Below are positions 7,913 through 16,925 of a DNA stretch of 64,000 nucleotides, one piece after another. The stretch comes from Kordiimonas aestuarii (GTDB taxonomy: Bacteria; Pseudomonadota; Alphaproteobacteria; Sphingomonadales; Kordiimonadaceae), in contig NZ_JAOBPP010000018.1 of NCBI RefSeq assembly GCF_025574465.1, forward strand, positions 62,001 to 126,000, given 5' to 3'. Under the pieces are notes generated by a model. It had not been told where the DNA came from, ran no database searches, and saw only the letters and a list, made by a program, of their open reading frames with translations. Position 1 is the first letter of the stretch, and each line of letters begins with the position of its first letter. Made by a program: the position numbers and the translations under genes.

Positions 7913-10180
7913 CTAGAAGTCGTAACCAACACTGAACTTGAATGAACGACCAAGGATTGCACGACCGTTTGGCGCCGCGGCGGAACGCGGATCGCTTTCG
8001 GTCAAACCATGGCTGTTTGTCAGGTTGTCAGCATGAACCTGGAAGAAGAGCCCTGATTCCATGCGTACCTGTACGCCCAGATCAACCTTCTCATAGCCTT
8101 CCAGCTTGTTGGTGTTGGCATTGTCGCCCCAGCGGTCGCCAATCAGGCTGACAGCGCCGTATAGGGTTGCTGTCGCACTGCCAACAGGAATGTCATAGCT
8201 TGGCGCGAGACGAACCTGCCATTTTGGCTGACGAAGAACGGTGTTGCCGACATCGGATGCCGTTGTGGATTCGGTAATCTCAGCATCCTGCAATGTACCG
8301 ATGAACGAGAGGTTGAAGGCCTCATAAGTGAAGTGACCATCAAGCTCCACGCCAAGGGCGCGGGTCTTGAACGCGGCGGCGGCGATATCGCTACCTACCG
8401 TGCTCGAGAAGCTGTCGTTTTTGTTGTAAAAGACAGTTGCGAACAGGCCAACATAATCGCTGGAATATTTCACCCCACCCTCAAGCTGCTTCACGCCGTT
8501 CACGTTGAGGTTGTTCTCACGAACATCATCAAAGTGCGGGAACAAGGAGCCTTTGGAGTAGCGGGCAAACACGCCAAGATCATCGCTGAAGTCATAGTTG
8601 ATGGCGCCGGTGTAGGACCATGCCTTGTCTTTCAGGTTAGTGGCCATATCGCGCACGCCATCAGGATAACCTGGGCCGGCGTCGAGGATATAGTCAATAT
8701 CCAGCCATTCGTGGCGTACACCAACGTCGATGCGCAGCGCGTCATTCACTTGCCAGCTGTCAGCTGCATAAAAGGCATCAGCTGTCGCGTCACCAGAGGA
8801 CTGGATACCGTAAGCCCAGCAACCGGAACCCGAACCTGCGTCGGCAAGATCGGAACACTCGATGCTATCCTCAAGGAAATCACCGTTGGCGACATTGTGA
8901 ACTGGCGTAAAGTTACCAATCGTCCAGAAGTCGTCTGATGACCAGATCGCTTTATAGTAACCGAACGTGACATCATGATCGCCCATCATCTTGTTGATGC
9001 TGAGGTCATTGGTAAAGCTCTCAAGGTCTTTTTGAACAACCCAGTGGCCGTAATTCTGCACATATTCGTCGTCGCCAAGGCTTTCACCGCCTTGGGTAGA
9101 GACGGATGCAAGACCAAGGTCGCCTGCCTGAATGGCACCACCATCCGGCACAAAGCCGTATGTATCCGCGTCACCCTTTGTGTAGGACATGTTGTCACGA
9201 ATGTGCCAACCGTCACCCAGGTCAAAATCAGCTGTCAGGCCGGAAACGCTGCCGTCCCAACCGCGACCATCGGCAAAGTCGAACTGCTCGGTGTCACCGT
9301 TGGCGTTGATCTGCAGCGTGCGATAGCGTGTCGCCGTGCCAAGCTGCGAGAAAGTGCCAAGATCATTACCAGAATTCAACGCTTGCGGCAGGTACCACAT
9401 GCCGTGATCATCAGTGATACGGGTAAAGACGTTGATCTCGCCGTTATCAAACTCTTTGGTAATCTGTGCGGTTACCTGATGACCCTTTTCGGAATTGAAC
9501 TCCGCATCCCGGATGCCCGATGAACTGCGTACATAACCGCCGACCATATAATAAAGGTCATCGGTCAGTGGCCCCGACAGCACAGCATCAACACGCTGTG
9601 TGTCATAGTCGGACGTGGTGTACTTCACCCGGCCTTCCGTTTCAGGGCCGCCTTTTTTCAGGTTGAAGTTCAGGGTTACGCCCGGTTCACCATTCGAGAA
9701 GACGGCGTTTGGTCCGCCGCGCAAGGCTTCTGCAGCCCGCACGGTTTCATCAATCCGGAAGATCGAGCTTTGTTCGAAGAACGACAGCATTTCTGTGCCG
9801 TAGATCGGCGCGCCGTTGATCGACATGGTTACAAATGGTGCGTCGCCGCCACCCGGCAAACCGCGCACGTCAATGTTTGCACCGGCAACCCCGCCTGAGC
9901 TCTCCGCCCATACGCCCGGTACGAGCGTCAAAAGCTCTGCCGTGCTTTTAGGGCCGGCAAGGCCAATGGTGTCTGCATTCATGGTGGTGATGGCGAAGCT
10001 GGCGTCCTGTTTTTTAACACCGGCACCACCCGGGGTACCAAGGACAACAATTTCTTCGAACGTATCCATGCTTTCATCGGCTGCTGCATCGGTGTCTTGT
10101 GCGGACACGGACGTCGCCGTCATGGCAAGTATTGCCGCAATCGCGGTCGTGGATTTTAATCTATTGTGTGTAAAACGCAT
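7913..10180 (-). CDS. TonB-dependent receptor, probably for an alpha-gluco-oligosaccharide
   Basis: A 755-residue outer-membrane receptor. Signal peptide MRFTHNRLKSTTAIAAILAMTATSVSAQ, TonB-box-like FEEIVVLGTPGG, plug domain (STAELLTLVPGVWAESSGGVAGANIDVRGLPGGGDAPFVTMSINGAPIYG), beta-barrel, and C-terminal Phe (FKFSVGYDF). A GGGAGGG Shine-Dalgarno lies just upstream. The gene is divergent from a LacI-type regulator, and two CAATCGATTG-centred palindromes lie between them. The same operator occurs in front of the GH65 phosphorylase and MFS permease 4 kb away, which ties the receptor to alpha-glucobiose or maltodextrin-type use. Ligand identity is inferred from this regulon only. Confidence 0.92.
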   Translation of the reverse strand: MRFTHNRLKSTTAIAAILAMTATSVSAQDTDAAADESMDTFEEIVVLGTPGGAGVKKQDASFAITTMNADTIGLAGPKSTAELLTLVPGVWAESSGGVAGANIDVRGLPGGGDAPFVTMSINGAPIYGTEMLSFFEQSSIFRIDETVRAAEALRGGPNAVFSNGEPGVTLNFNLKKGGPETEGRVKYTTSDYDTQRVDAVLSGPLTDDLYYMVGGYVRSSSGIRDAEFNSEKGHQVTAQITKEFDNGEINVFTRITDDHGMWYLPQALNSGNDLGTFSQLGTATRYRTLQINANGDTEQFDFADGRGWDGSVSGLTADFDLGDGWHIRDNMSYTKGDADTYGFVPDGGAIQAGDLGLASVSTQGGESLGDDEYVQNYGHWVVQKDLESFTNDLSINKMMGDHDVTFGYYKAIWSSDDFWTIGNFTPVHNVANGDFLEDSIECSDLADAGSGSGCWAYGIQSSGDATADAFYAADSWQVNDALRIDVGVRHEWLDIDYILDAGPGYPDGVRDMATNLKDKAWSYTGAINYDFSDDLGVFARYSKGSLFPHFDDVRENNLNVNGVKQLEGGVKYSSDYVGLFATVFYNKNDSFSSTVGSDIAAAAFKTRALGVELDGHFTYEAFNLSFIGTLQDAEITESTTASDVGNTVLRQPKWQVRLAPSYDIPVGSATATLYGAVSLIGDRWGDNANTNKLEGYEKVDLGVQVRMESGLFFQVHADNLTNSHGLTESDPRSAAAPNGRAILGRSFKFSVGYDF

Positions 10181-10338
10181 CTGTTTGGCCCTCCCACGCC
10201 TTACTTTTCATTCTGCTGCACACGCCACGGCTTGTTTGACCTGTCTACCGATTGCTGCCTGACCTCTCGGGCAGAAACCGGAAAATATTACATTACGAAT
10301 CGCGCGTGAAAGCGGTGATGTATTATAGCTACGCCTCT

Positions 10339-10354
10339 TTGCAATCGATTGCAA
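10339..10354. promoter_or_regulatory. LacI-type operator O1 (perfect 16-bp palindrome)
   Basis: TTGCAATCGATTGCAA is fully palindromic with the central CG typical of LacI-family operators. It lies 76 bp from the lacI start and 159 bp from the TBDR start. A 23-bp stretch including it (10334-10356) is identical to 14544-14566 upstream of the GH65 gene. Confidence 0.88.
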
Positions 10355-10362
10355 TATAAAAT

Positions 10363-10376
10363 TTCAATCGATTGCA
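10363..10376. promoter_or_regulatory. LacI-type operator O2 (near-palindrome)
   Basis: TTCAATCGATTGCA shares the CAATCGATTG core (10365-10374) with O1 and has one mismatch in the arms. Centre-to-centre distance to O1 is 23 bp, about two helical turns, so two dimers could bind the same face. It is closest to the lacI gene, suggesting autoregulation. Confidence 0.8.
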
Positions 10377-10429
10377 TGAAATTGTAATAATTCTCGACAA
10401 GACGGCTGATCAGCATGTAGTAAAAGCCT

Positions 10430-11452
10430 ATGACAAAAAGCAAAAATCTGACCATGGCAGACATTGCTGAGCTCGCCGGCGTGTCCGAGGCAACGGTCTC
10501 GCGCGCGCTGAAGAATAGCGAACTTATTAACAAGGAGACGCGAGCGCGTATCCAGGCGATCGCACGTGAGCACAATTACAAGATCAATACAGCTGCGCGG
10601 AATTTCCGCACTCAAAAGACCCACACCATTGCCGTCGTGTTACTTGTCGACAAGGAGTGGGGCCACGAAGTCTCCGACGCCTTCCTTATGGTATTGCTTG
10701 GCAGCATCGCAGATGAAGCAGCGCATCACGGCTATGACCTGCTGCTTTCAACCAACCCGCATGATATTGATGACTTGGCCGATTATTATATCGACAGCAA
10801 ACGCGCCGACGGCCTGATCATCATTGGTCAGGGCCGCAATGACCCCCGGCTGGACCGGCTGGCGGAAAGCGGGCGGCCATTTATCGTGTGGGGCGCTGAA
10901 ATGCCCGAGCATGATTACCTGACGGTTGGAAGTGACAACCGCACTGGTGCCTTTGAGGCCGTGTCCCTTCTGGTCCGCAACGGCCGCAAGCGCATTGCGT
11001 TCATGGGCGACGCGCGTCACCCCGAAATGGAACACCGGCTGGATGGATACTGCGATGCGCTCCGCGCGGCGGGCATCCCATTCGACGCCAACCTTGTCAT
11101 CCCGACAGATTTTTCCCGTTCAGACGGCTATATGAAAACCGGTCACGTCATCCTTGATCCAACCTTCAAGTGTGACGCTATCTTCGCGGTCAGCGATAAT
11201 ATTGTCCTCGGCGTGATGAAACGCCTGTCCGAAGCCGATGTAAAGGTACCCGAAGAGGTTGCGATCGTCGGTTTTGATGATAACCCGCTGGCCGTGTTTG
11301 CCACGCCTGGCATCACGACAGTACGGCAGGACATTCGTCTTGGCGGCAAATTACTGGTGCGCAACCTTCTGGATATCATTCGCGGCAAAACGGTCGACCA
11401 TGTGGCCATGCCGGTGGAGCTTGTCGTGCGCGAAAGTTGTGGCAAGGCCTAA
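10430..11452 (+). CDS. LacI-family transcriptional regulator of the alpha-glucoside locus
   Basis: A 340-residue regulator. N-terminal LacI helix-turn-helix and hinge (MADIAELAGVSEATVSRALKNSELINKETRARI), followed by the periplasmic-binding-protein-like sugar domain with the usual late motif (VAIVGFDDNPLAVFATPGITTVRQD). It is divergent from the TBDR and probably represses it and itself through the two palindromes at 10339-10376, and the GH65/MFS pair through the copy at 14549-14564. The stop overlaps the pgmB stop by 4 bp (tail to tail). In this family a sugar or sugar phosphate releases the repressor; which one applies here is unknown. Confidence 0.92.
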   Translation: MTKSKNLTMADIAELAGVSEATVSRALKNSELINKETRARIQAIAREHNYKINTAARNFRTQKTHTIAVVLLVDKEWGHEVSDAFLMVLLGSIADEAAHHGYDLLLSTNPHDIDDLADYYIDSKRADGLIIIGQGRNDPRLDRLAESGRPFIVWGAEMPEHDYLTVGSDNRTGAFEAVSLLVRNGRKRIAFMGDARHPEMEHRLDGYCDALRAAGIPFDANLVIPTDFSRSDGYMKTGHVILDPTFKCDAIFAVSDNIVLGVMKRLSEADVKVPEEVAIVGFDDNPLAVFATPGITTVRQDIRLGGKLLVRNLLDIIRGKTVDHVAMPVELVVRESCGKA

Positions 11453-12102
11453 CCGGCCACTTTTTCAAAACCTTCGCTGACCAGAATGCCTGTTTGCGGC
11501 AGGATGATGTCTGCATGTGCCAGGACATACGCGTCGCCGATCCCGATCGCTGTCATGCCCGCCGCCTTGATCGCCGTGACCCCCGCCGCTGCATCCTCAA
11601 CCCCCAAACACTCACCGCCTTCAAGGCCAAAGGCATTGGCAACATCCAAAAAGATGTCAGGCGCAGGTTTGCCGTTCGGGATTGCACCCGCGTCGGCGAC
11701 ATAGTCAAACACCTTCGCGATACCAAGCCCCTCTATCACCACCGGGGCGTTGCGGCTGGCGGACGCGAGGCCAATTTTCCACCCTCTCGCCTTCAACCAG
11801 TCAAAAGCCGGTAGGATGCCAGGCAGCATATCGGCGGGCGAAATTTCCTGGATCAGGGTTTTATAATCCTCGTTTTTCTGGTGCGCGAGCGTCTCTTTTT
11901 CCGCTTCGGAGTATGCCCTGCTTGATTTCGCGAGAATATACTCAAGCGATTGCATACGCCCCACGCCCTTGAGTTGGTCATTGTCGGCGTGATCAAATGC
12001 AATACCCAGCGAATGCGCCAACCGTTGCCACGCAAGGAAATGGAAATGTGCGGTGTCGGTGATGACACCATCGAGATCGAAGATGCAGGCTTTAAAGGCC
12101 AT
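11449..12102 (-). CDS. pgmB: Beta-phosphoglucomutase (HAD superfamily)
   Basis: This converts beta-glucose 1-phosphate to glucose 6-phosphate. HAD motifs are in order: DLDGVITDTAHFH (nucleophile and acid Asp), SASRN, the Lys in NGKPAPDIF, and GVEDAAAG. HFHFLAWQRLA and KGVGRMQSLEYIL are cap-domain features of true beta-PGMs. I chose the ATG at 12102 because the GAGGGA upstream is well placed for it; a GTG at 12114 would add four residues (MREL). It lies 52 bp downstream of the GH65 gene on the same strand. Inverting GH65 phosphorylases release beta-glucose 1-phosphate, exactly this enzyme's substrate, so the pair forms a complete route to glycolysis. Confidence 0.93.
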   Translation of the reverse strand: MAFKACIFDLDGVITDTAHFHFLAWQRLAHSLGIAFDHADNDQLKGVGRMQSLEYILAKSSRAYSEAEKETLAHQKNEDYKTLIQEISPADMLPGILPAFDWLKARGWKIGLASASRNAPVVIEGLGIAKVFDYVADAGAIPNGKPAPDIFLDVANAFGLEGGECLGVEDAAAGVTAIKAAGMTAIGIGDAYVLAHADIILPQTGILVSEGFEKVAG

Positions 12103-12153
12103 GAGTTCCCTCACTAACTGGCGGACAGCAATTTTTGCGCTGCCACGGTCTTG

Positions 12154-14496
12154 TTATGCTGTCAGGGTCTGGCTTTCACCATACCCGAGCGTAACCGCCT
12201 GCCCGCAATGCTCAAAACTGAAATTTTCGCCGGACAGCAATTCATAGCGCGTGCCCTCGGCCGCGACACTCACGCCAAGGCGGCGACCCCGTACCGTGAC
12301 CATGAATTTGTACCCGTTCCACCCGTCGGGCAGATAAGGCGCAAAGGAAAGTGTGCCGTGGGCAAAGCGCATCCCGGCAAATCCGTATGTCATACTCATC
12401 CACGAGCCCGCCATACAGGCCATATGCACCCCGTAATGGGTATTGCCGTGACGGTTATCGATGTCCATCCGGTAAGTTTCCTCGAAGAACTCGAGCGCTT
12501 TAGCCTTGTCGCCCACTTCGGCATTTGCCACCGCATAGATACATACCGACAAGGTGCTGTCGTGCGTGGTACGTGGTTCATAGTAGGCAAGGTTACGCAT
12601 TTTGTCTTCGCGGCTGAACCGGTCGCTGAGCAAGGTCTGCGCCAACACCACGTCCGGCTGCTTCAACACCTGATGGCGATAAATGACGAGCGGGTGATAG
12701 TGCAGCAGAAGCGGATAATTCTCCGCCGGTGTGTTTTCAAAATCCCATTCGGGTTTATCGAGAAAACCGTCGCACTGCTCATAAATGCCGCGCTCTTCAT
12801 CATATGGCAGGTACATCCGCTCAGCTGCGTCACTCCAGGAGGTGAACTCTTCCTCGTCCAGATCAATCTCCGCGCAAACGGAAGCGAAAACCTCCGGCGT
12901 CCTGGCCTTGAGATCCGCAGCCAAAGCTGCCGCTTCCCGCAAATGATGCTGCGCCATGGCGTTGGTATAGAGGTTGTTGTCGGCCATCGCTGTATATTCG
13001 TCCGGGCCGGTGACCTCGGTGATGCAGAACCGGCCACCCTTGCGGGCGTTGAAATGGCCAAGGTCCATCCAGATGCGCGCGGTCTCAAACAGCAGCTCCG
13101 CGCCACCCGACTGCCAGAAACCTTCGTCGCCAGTTACAGCAACATACTGAATGGCGGCATATGCAACGGCAGCATTGATATGATACTGGCCGGTGCCCGC
13201 CGGAAAGTAGCTGGAGCATTCCTCACCGCCAATGGTGCGCCACGGGAACAGGGCCCCGCGCTTGTGCGCCATGGTACGGGCGCGCTCCCGCGCTTTATCG
13301 AGGGTCGATATCCGATACTCCAGAAGCGCCAGCGCGACCTCAGGCCGCGAGAATACGAAAAACGGCACCGCGTAAATTTCGGTGTCCCAGAAATAATGGC
13401 CGTCATAACCCGCGCCGGTCAGCCCCTTGGCGGAAAGCGCACGATTGCCGTCTTTACCCGCGCTCTGGAACAAATGGAAAAGATTGAAGCGCACACCCTG
13501 CTGAACCTCGGCACCGGCGTCGACCTGAATGTCGGCCGCTGCCCAGAAATCGGCGAATACACGTTTATGCTCATCAAGCAGTGCGTCAAAACCCAACGCC
13601 CTCGCGTCACTTATATCAGCCTGAAGACGCGCTTTCAGGTCCTTGGCGTCAGAGAATGGACCGTCGCAGTAGCCTACATATTTTATCAAGGTGACACTGT
13701 CGCCCTTGCCAAGCGAAAATGACAAGTGTTCCCGCCACTGGGCGCCCTGCACCGCGTGAGTAGCCGCCTTGCCGCCAACACCATCAAGACAATAGGCCGC
13801 ACCGACCAAATGTTCGCTGCCGTGCACTTTATGGCCGACATACTGAACATCAGCCGTACGGTCAGCCTGTGCCCCCTCAAGGCAATCGCGGATCGAAAGC
13901 GCCCCCGCACGCGGATCACCGCCGCGATTGGTGCCGCCATAACCGGCGTCAAGCCCGGTCTCAAGCACAACACCACCTTCAAAGCCGTGCGAGACAAGGC
14001 TATATTCAATAGCCATCAGACCAGGGCGCGCCATGGAAACAAAGCGGCGCACCTTCACTTCAAGTGTACCACCGGCTTTTGGCCGCCACAGGCTGCTGCG
14101 CTCCAGCAAGCCAGTTTTCATGTCAAGCGAACGGGCCTGCGCTTCAAGCTCGCTTTCGCCCTGCGTCAACTCCTCGCCTTCGGCAGTCAGGCGGAACGCC
14201 TTGCCGTCCGGCACAAGGATCATTTTATTATTGTGGGTCGCAAAGCCGTAGGCGCTTTCATCATAGTGAATTTCCTCGCGCAGATACACGCCATTGAGGA
14301 ATGTACCTTCAACGGAAGATACACCACGCTCCACGGCATCCTCAAAAGTGCCACGGGTGCCAAGATACCCGTTCGCCTGCGCGAACAGTGTCTCGGACAC
14401 CGACTGGGTTTCCCTTGAGAAACCTTCTTCGATCAAACACCACGGGTCAGCTTTGAACCGCGGCGCAGACTTGGCACGTTTTTCGGCAGAACTCAC
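12154..14496 (-). CDS. Glycoside hydrolase family 65 phosphorylase (maltose/kojibiose/trehalose phosphorylase type)
   Basis: Phosphorolysis of an alpha-linked glucose disaccharide to glucose and beta-glucose 1-phosphate in the cytoplasm. The reading frame extends upstream to 14643, but that extension runs through the operator at 14549-14564, so I place the start at the GTG at 14496 (MSSAEKRAKS...), giving 780 residues, usual for the family. The catalytic acid is Glu500 in VTGPDEYTAMADNNLYTN, and the (alpha/alpha)6 barrel signature GYDGHYFWDTEIYAVPFFVF is present. An N-terminal super-sandwich domain and a short C-terminal beta-domain complete the GH65 layout. Specificity (maltose, kojibiose, nigerose or trehalose) cannot be read with confidence. 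The gene is first in an operon with pgmB and divergent from the MFS permease. Confidence 0.9.
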   Translation of the reverse strand: MSSAEKRAKSAPRFKADPWCLIEEGFSRETQSVSETLFAQANGYLGTRGTFEDAVERGVSSVEGTFLNGVYLREEIHYDESAYGFATHNNKMILVPDGKAFRLTAEGEELTQGESELEAQARSLDMKTGLLERSSLWRPKAGGTLEVKVRRFVSMARPGLMAIEYSLVSHGFEGGVVLETGLDAGYGGTNRGGDPRAGALSIRDCLEGAQADRTADVQYVGHKVHGSEHLVGAAYCLDGVGGKAATHAVQGAQWREHLSFSLGKGDSVTLIKYVGYCDGPFSDAKDLKARLQADISDARALGFDALLDEHKRVFADFWAAADIQVDAGAEVQQGVRFNLFHLFQSAGKDGNRALSAKGLTGAGYDGHYFWDTEIYAVPFFVFSRPEVALALLEYRISTLDKARERARTMAHKRGALFPWRTIGGEECSSYFPAGTGQYHINAAVAYAAIQYVAVTGDEGFWQSGGAELLFETARIWMDLGHFNARKGGRFCITEVTGPDEYTAMADNNLYTNAMAQHHLREAAALAADLKARTPEVFASVCAEIDLDEEEFTSWSDAAERMYLPYDEERGIYEQCDGFLDKPEWDFENTPAENYPLLLHYHPLVIYRHQVLKQPDVVLAQTLLSDRFSREDKMRNLAYYEPRTTHDSTLSVCIYAVANAEVGDKAKALEFFEETYRMDIDNRHGNTHYGVHMACMAGSWMSMTYGFAGMRFAHGTLSFAPYLPDGWNGYKFMVTVRGRRLGVSVAAEGTRYELLSGENFSFEHCGQAVTLGYGESQTLTA

Positions 14497-14548
14497 AGTT
14501 ACTCTCTTCCCTATTCCGACCCTTAGAATCACCGTTATAATATCCTCT

Positions 14549-14564
14549 TTGCAATCGATTGCAA
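14549..14564. promoter_or_regulatory. LacI-type operator O3 between GH65 and MFS genes
   Basis: This is the same perfect palindrome TTGCAATCGATTGCAA as at 10339-10354, in the divergent promoter region of the GH65 and MFS genes. The flanks are also shared (23 identical bases in all). It lies 53 bp from the GH65 GTG start and 112 bp from the MFS start. Confidence 0.88.
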
Positions 14565-14675
14565 TACTGATATGGTCATTTCTGCAAGCAGGCCAGTAAA
14601 GCGGTACTGCGTGCTTGTTTCGTTGCTGACGGGAAGTAGGCATGAGACAAGCAAGGGGAAGTTTAGGGAGGTTCC

Positions 14676-15926
14676 ATGGGCAACTGGCGCATCAAGTTTT
14701 CGTTGTTTCTGATTTATTTTGTATTTGCCATCCTGCTCAACAGTGTTGGCACAGTGATCCTGCAGGTCATAAAAAACTACGACCTGAGCCACGCCGACGC
14801 CAGCGTGCTGGAAGGTTTCAAGGACCTGCCAATTGCCATAGTGTCTTTCCTTGTGGCCTCGTTCCTGCCGCGTTTCGGTTTTCGCAACGCCATGATGACA
14901 GGACTTTTACTTGTCACCTTCGCCTGCCTTGCCATGCCGCTGGTGCCCGCGTTCCTGACCACCAAACTCCTGTTCCTTACTGTTGGTGTTTCCTTCGCGC
15001 TTGTTAAGGTCTCGGTTTATTCCACCGTGGGACTGATCACCCACGGCCGGAAGGAACACGCCAGCTTCATGAACACGCTTGAAGGAATTTTCATGACTGG
15101 CGTGCTGGTTGGCTATGGCCTCTTCAGCTATTTTGTCGAAGACGGCATGCCAAAGTCCCAGAACTGGCTGAACGTATACTGGTTGCTGGCCGCGCTCACG
15201 GCACTCAGCATCCTTATTATTTACTTCACACCGCTGGACGAAAGTGAAGCCCACCATGAGGGCAGCACGATAGGACAGGATTTCATGGACATGATGCGGC
15301 TGGTCATTCGTCCCATTGGATATATCTTTGTGGTTTCAGCTTTTCTATATGTGCTGATCGAGCAGGGCATCGGTACGTGGCTGCCGACGTTCAACAATGA
15401 AGTGCTGATGCTGCCCGAAAGCATGAGCATTCAGGCCACCAGTATTTTCGCCGCCACCCTCGCTATCGGACGCCTGAGCGCCGGTATGGTTATGGCGCGG
15501 TTTGACTGGTACCCCGTTTTGAATGTCTGCGTCCTGGCAGTTGGCGCCCTCATCCTTATTAGCTTGCCCATGGCAGAAAACATCGCACATAATCCCAATG
15601 TGACGTGGCTCGATGCCCCTGCCGCTTCTTATATTTTCCCTCTCATCGGATTGTTTCTTGCGCCCATTTATCCGGCGATCAATTCCGCTGTTTTGAGTGC
15701 ACTCCCTAAATACCAGCATTCGGAAATGACCGGCCTGATCGTTATTTTCTCCGCGCTCGGCGGTACAACAGGCTCGATCATTACCGGCACGGTATTTGGT
15801 GAAATGGGCGGCAGCACGGCTTTTTATCTGTCCCTGATACCGCTTACCGGCCTCCTTGCCTCACTCTTCTTCTTCAAGCGAGAAACGTCTCGCATGGCCG
15901 GTATGGAAGCGGATACACAACACTAG
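14676..15926 (+). CDS. Major facilitator superfamily sugar permease
   Basis: A 416-residue inner-membrane protein with about 12 hydrophobic spans (for example FSLFLIYFVFAILLNSVGTVIL, AIVSFLVASFLPRFGF, YIFPLIGLFLAPIYPAI). The start at 14676 follows an AGGGAGG Shine-Dalgarno. The family is H+- or Na+-coupled symport. The shared operator with GH65 and the TBDR makes it the likely inner-membrane importer for the disaccharide that reaches the periplasm through the receptor. There is no ABC maltose transporter here, so this locus uses symport plus phosphorolysis, an ATP-saving arrangement. Confidence 0.88.
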   Translation: MGNWRIKFSLFLIYFVFAILLNSVGTVILQVIKNYDLSHADASVLEGFKDLPIAIVSFLVASFLPRFGFRNAMMTGLLLVTFACLAMPLVPAFLTTKLLFLTVGVSFALVKVSVYSTVGLITHGRKEHASFMNTLEGIFMTGVLVGYGLFSYFVEDGMPKSQNWLNVYWLLAALTALSILIIYFTPLDESEAHHEGSTIGQDFMDMMRLVIRPIGYIFVVSAFLYVLIEQGIGTWLPTFNNEVLMLPESMSIQATSIFAATLAIGRLSAGMVMARFDWYPVLNVCVLAVGALILISLPMAENIAHNPNVTWLDAPAASYIFPLIGLFLAPIYPAINSAVLSALPKYQHSEMTGLIVIFSALGGTTGSIITGTVFGEMGGSTAFYLSLIPLTGLLASLFFFKRETSRMAGMEADTQH

Positions 15927-15973
15927 AATTGCCGATTCAACCGACAAACGACTCGGAATCTGAAATTTCCCGG

Positions 15974-16000
15974 CTTGGTGGCACTTAGTGTGTCGCCAAG
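15974..16000. promoter_or_regulatory. 27-bp dyad upstream of the acyltransferase gene
   Basis: CTTGGTGGCAC (15974-15984) can pair with GTGTCGCCAAG (15990-16000) over all 11 positions if two G-U pairs are counted. No T-run follows, so it is not a typical terminator for the MFS gene. It is 173 bp upstream of the next start and could be a regulator site; this is an inference. Confidence 0.4.
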
Positions 16001-16172
16001 CGTTTACCATGCCTAACTCCCTGCTCCGCATGCCTAATTCTATCCAATTTGATAAAAAATACGGCTAATAAGAGCATTACTGTAACCATGAGTTTCTCTA
16101 CAGCTTAAAATGGCTGCCGGACGAAAGTTCGTCCTCGGTTCACATTTTCAATAGCTGCAATGGGAGATTTCC

Positions 16173-16763
16173 ATGATTACCAGTCAACAACCTAAATCCG
16201 CCGCGCAGGAGATCTTTGAACTGCGCTACACCGCATATCTGGACAAGGCCTCCATCAAGGAAAACAGCAATGGCGCGTTTTCCGACCCCTATGATATGGC
16301 GCCCAACTGTCACTCCTTTATTGAATATATTGAAGGCATGGCAGCGGGTTCCATCCGTGCGTGTGTCTACGAACCCCTGAAGCCACACTTGGGCATACCG
16401 GCCCAGGAGCTATTCCCGGAGGAGATGGAGGCACATCTCGGGCTGGAAAGTGCCGTGGTCGAGTCCAACAAATTTGTCGTGCACCCGACGTTCCAGCACA
16501 AGGCGCTGCGCCTGAAATTCAAGCTTTTCAAGAATGTTTTCGACAAAGCGCTCGAGATCGGAGCCGATTATATCGTGACCTCCCCGCGGGCGACACAGAT
16601 TGACTTCTACCGAGGTATGCAATTTGAACCCATCTCCAGCGTCAAGCGCTCGCTGGCGCTCGATTTCGATGTTGTCCTGATGGCTTGCAACCTGAACAAG
16701 GCACGCAAGCTCGTGGCGACTGACCCCAAATATAAAACGCTGCGACGCTTTGGGTTGTGTTAA
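16173..16763 (+). CDS. FeeM-like / autoinducer-synthase-fold N-acyltransferase
   Basis: A 196-residue protein that I read as a GNAT-type acyltransferase of the N-acyl amino acid synthase (FeeM) and exosortase-associated acyltransferase group, which share a fold with LuxI. Support: an early FELRYTAYLDKASIKEN segment (the R-Y-x-Y pattern where these enzymes carry ELRY/RYRVY), a central AGSIRACVYE strand, ESNKFVVHPTFQHKALRLKFKLFKNVFDKALEIGADYIVTS (acyl-CoA/ACP-binding strand-helix), and a late DFYRGMQFEPIS strand. Such enzymes join an acyl-ACP chain to an amino acid or homoserine lactone. A sensor kinase follows 162 bp downstream, separated by a hairpin terminator. No exosortase or PEP-CTERM protein is visible. 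The fold call is moderate and the substrate unknown. Confidence 0.62.
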   Translation: MITSQQPKSAAQEIFELRYTAYLDKASIKENSNGAFSDPYDMAPNCHSFIEYIEGMAAGSIRACVYEPLKPHLGIPAQELFPEEMEAHLGLESAVVESNKFVVHPTFQHKALRLKFKLFKNVFDKALEIGADYIVTSPRATQIDFYRGMQFEPISSVKRSLALDFDVVLMACNLNKARKLVATDPKYKTLRRFGLC

Positions 16764-16774
16764 AATTACAAAAC

Positions 16775-16798
16775 GCCGGGGCCTTTCGAGGCTCCGGC
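16775..16798 (+). terminator. Stem-loop with UUCG tetraloop after the acyltransferase gene
   Basis: A 10-bp stem (GCCGGGGCCT / AGGCTCCGGC, one G-U pair) closes a TTCG loop, preceded by an A-rich run. The downstream T-run is poor, so termination may be partial. Confidence 0.65.
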
Positions 16799-16925
16799 AT
16801 CCCACCGCATTTCCTATGCGTGCAAAAAAACACGTGATACAGGCACGGAGCTGCGCTATTAAGCCTTTGGTGACTTATTAGACCTATAATATGTATTCAG
16901 GGTTAGAACACAAAGGGACGTAAGG

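Noticed and set aside
11941-11957. Partial match to the LacI operator (AAGCGATTGCA) inside pgmB
   Set aside because: Only one half fits, no dyad is present, and it lies within coding sequence.
12151-13722. 523-codon plus-strand open frame across the GH65 gene
   Set aside because: It is antisense to a well-conserved phosphorylase and has no recognisable domain; high GC creates long shadow frames.
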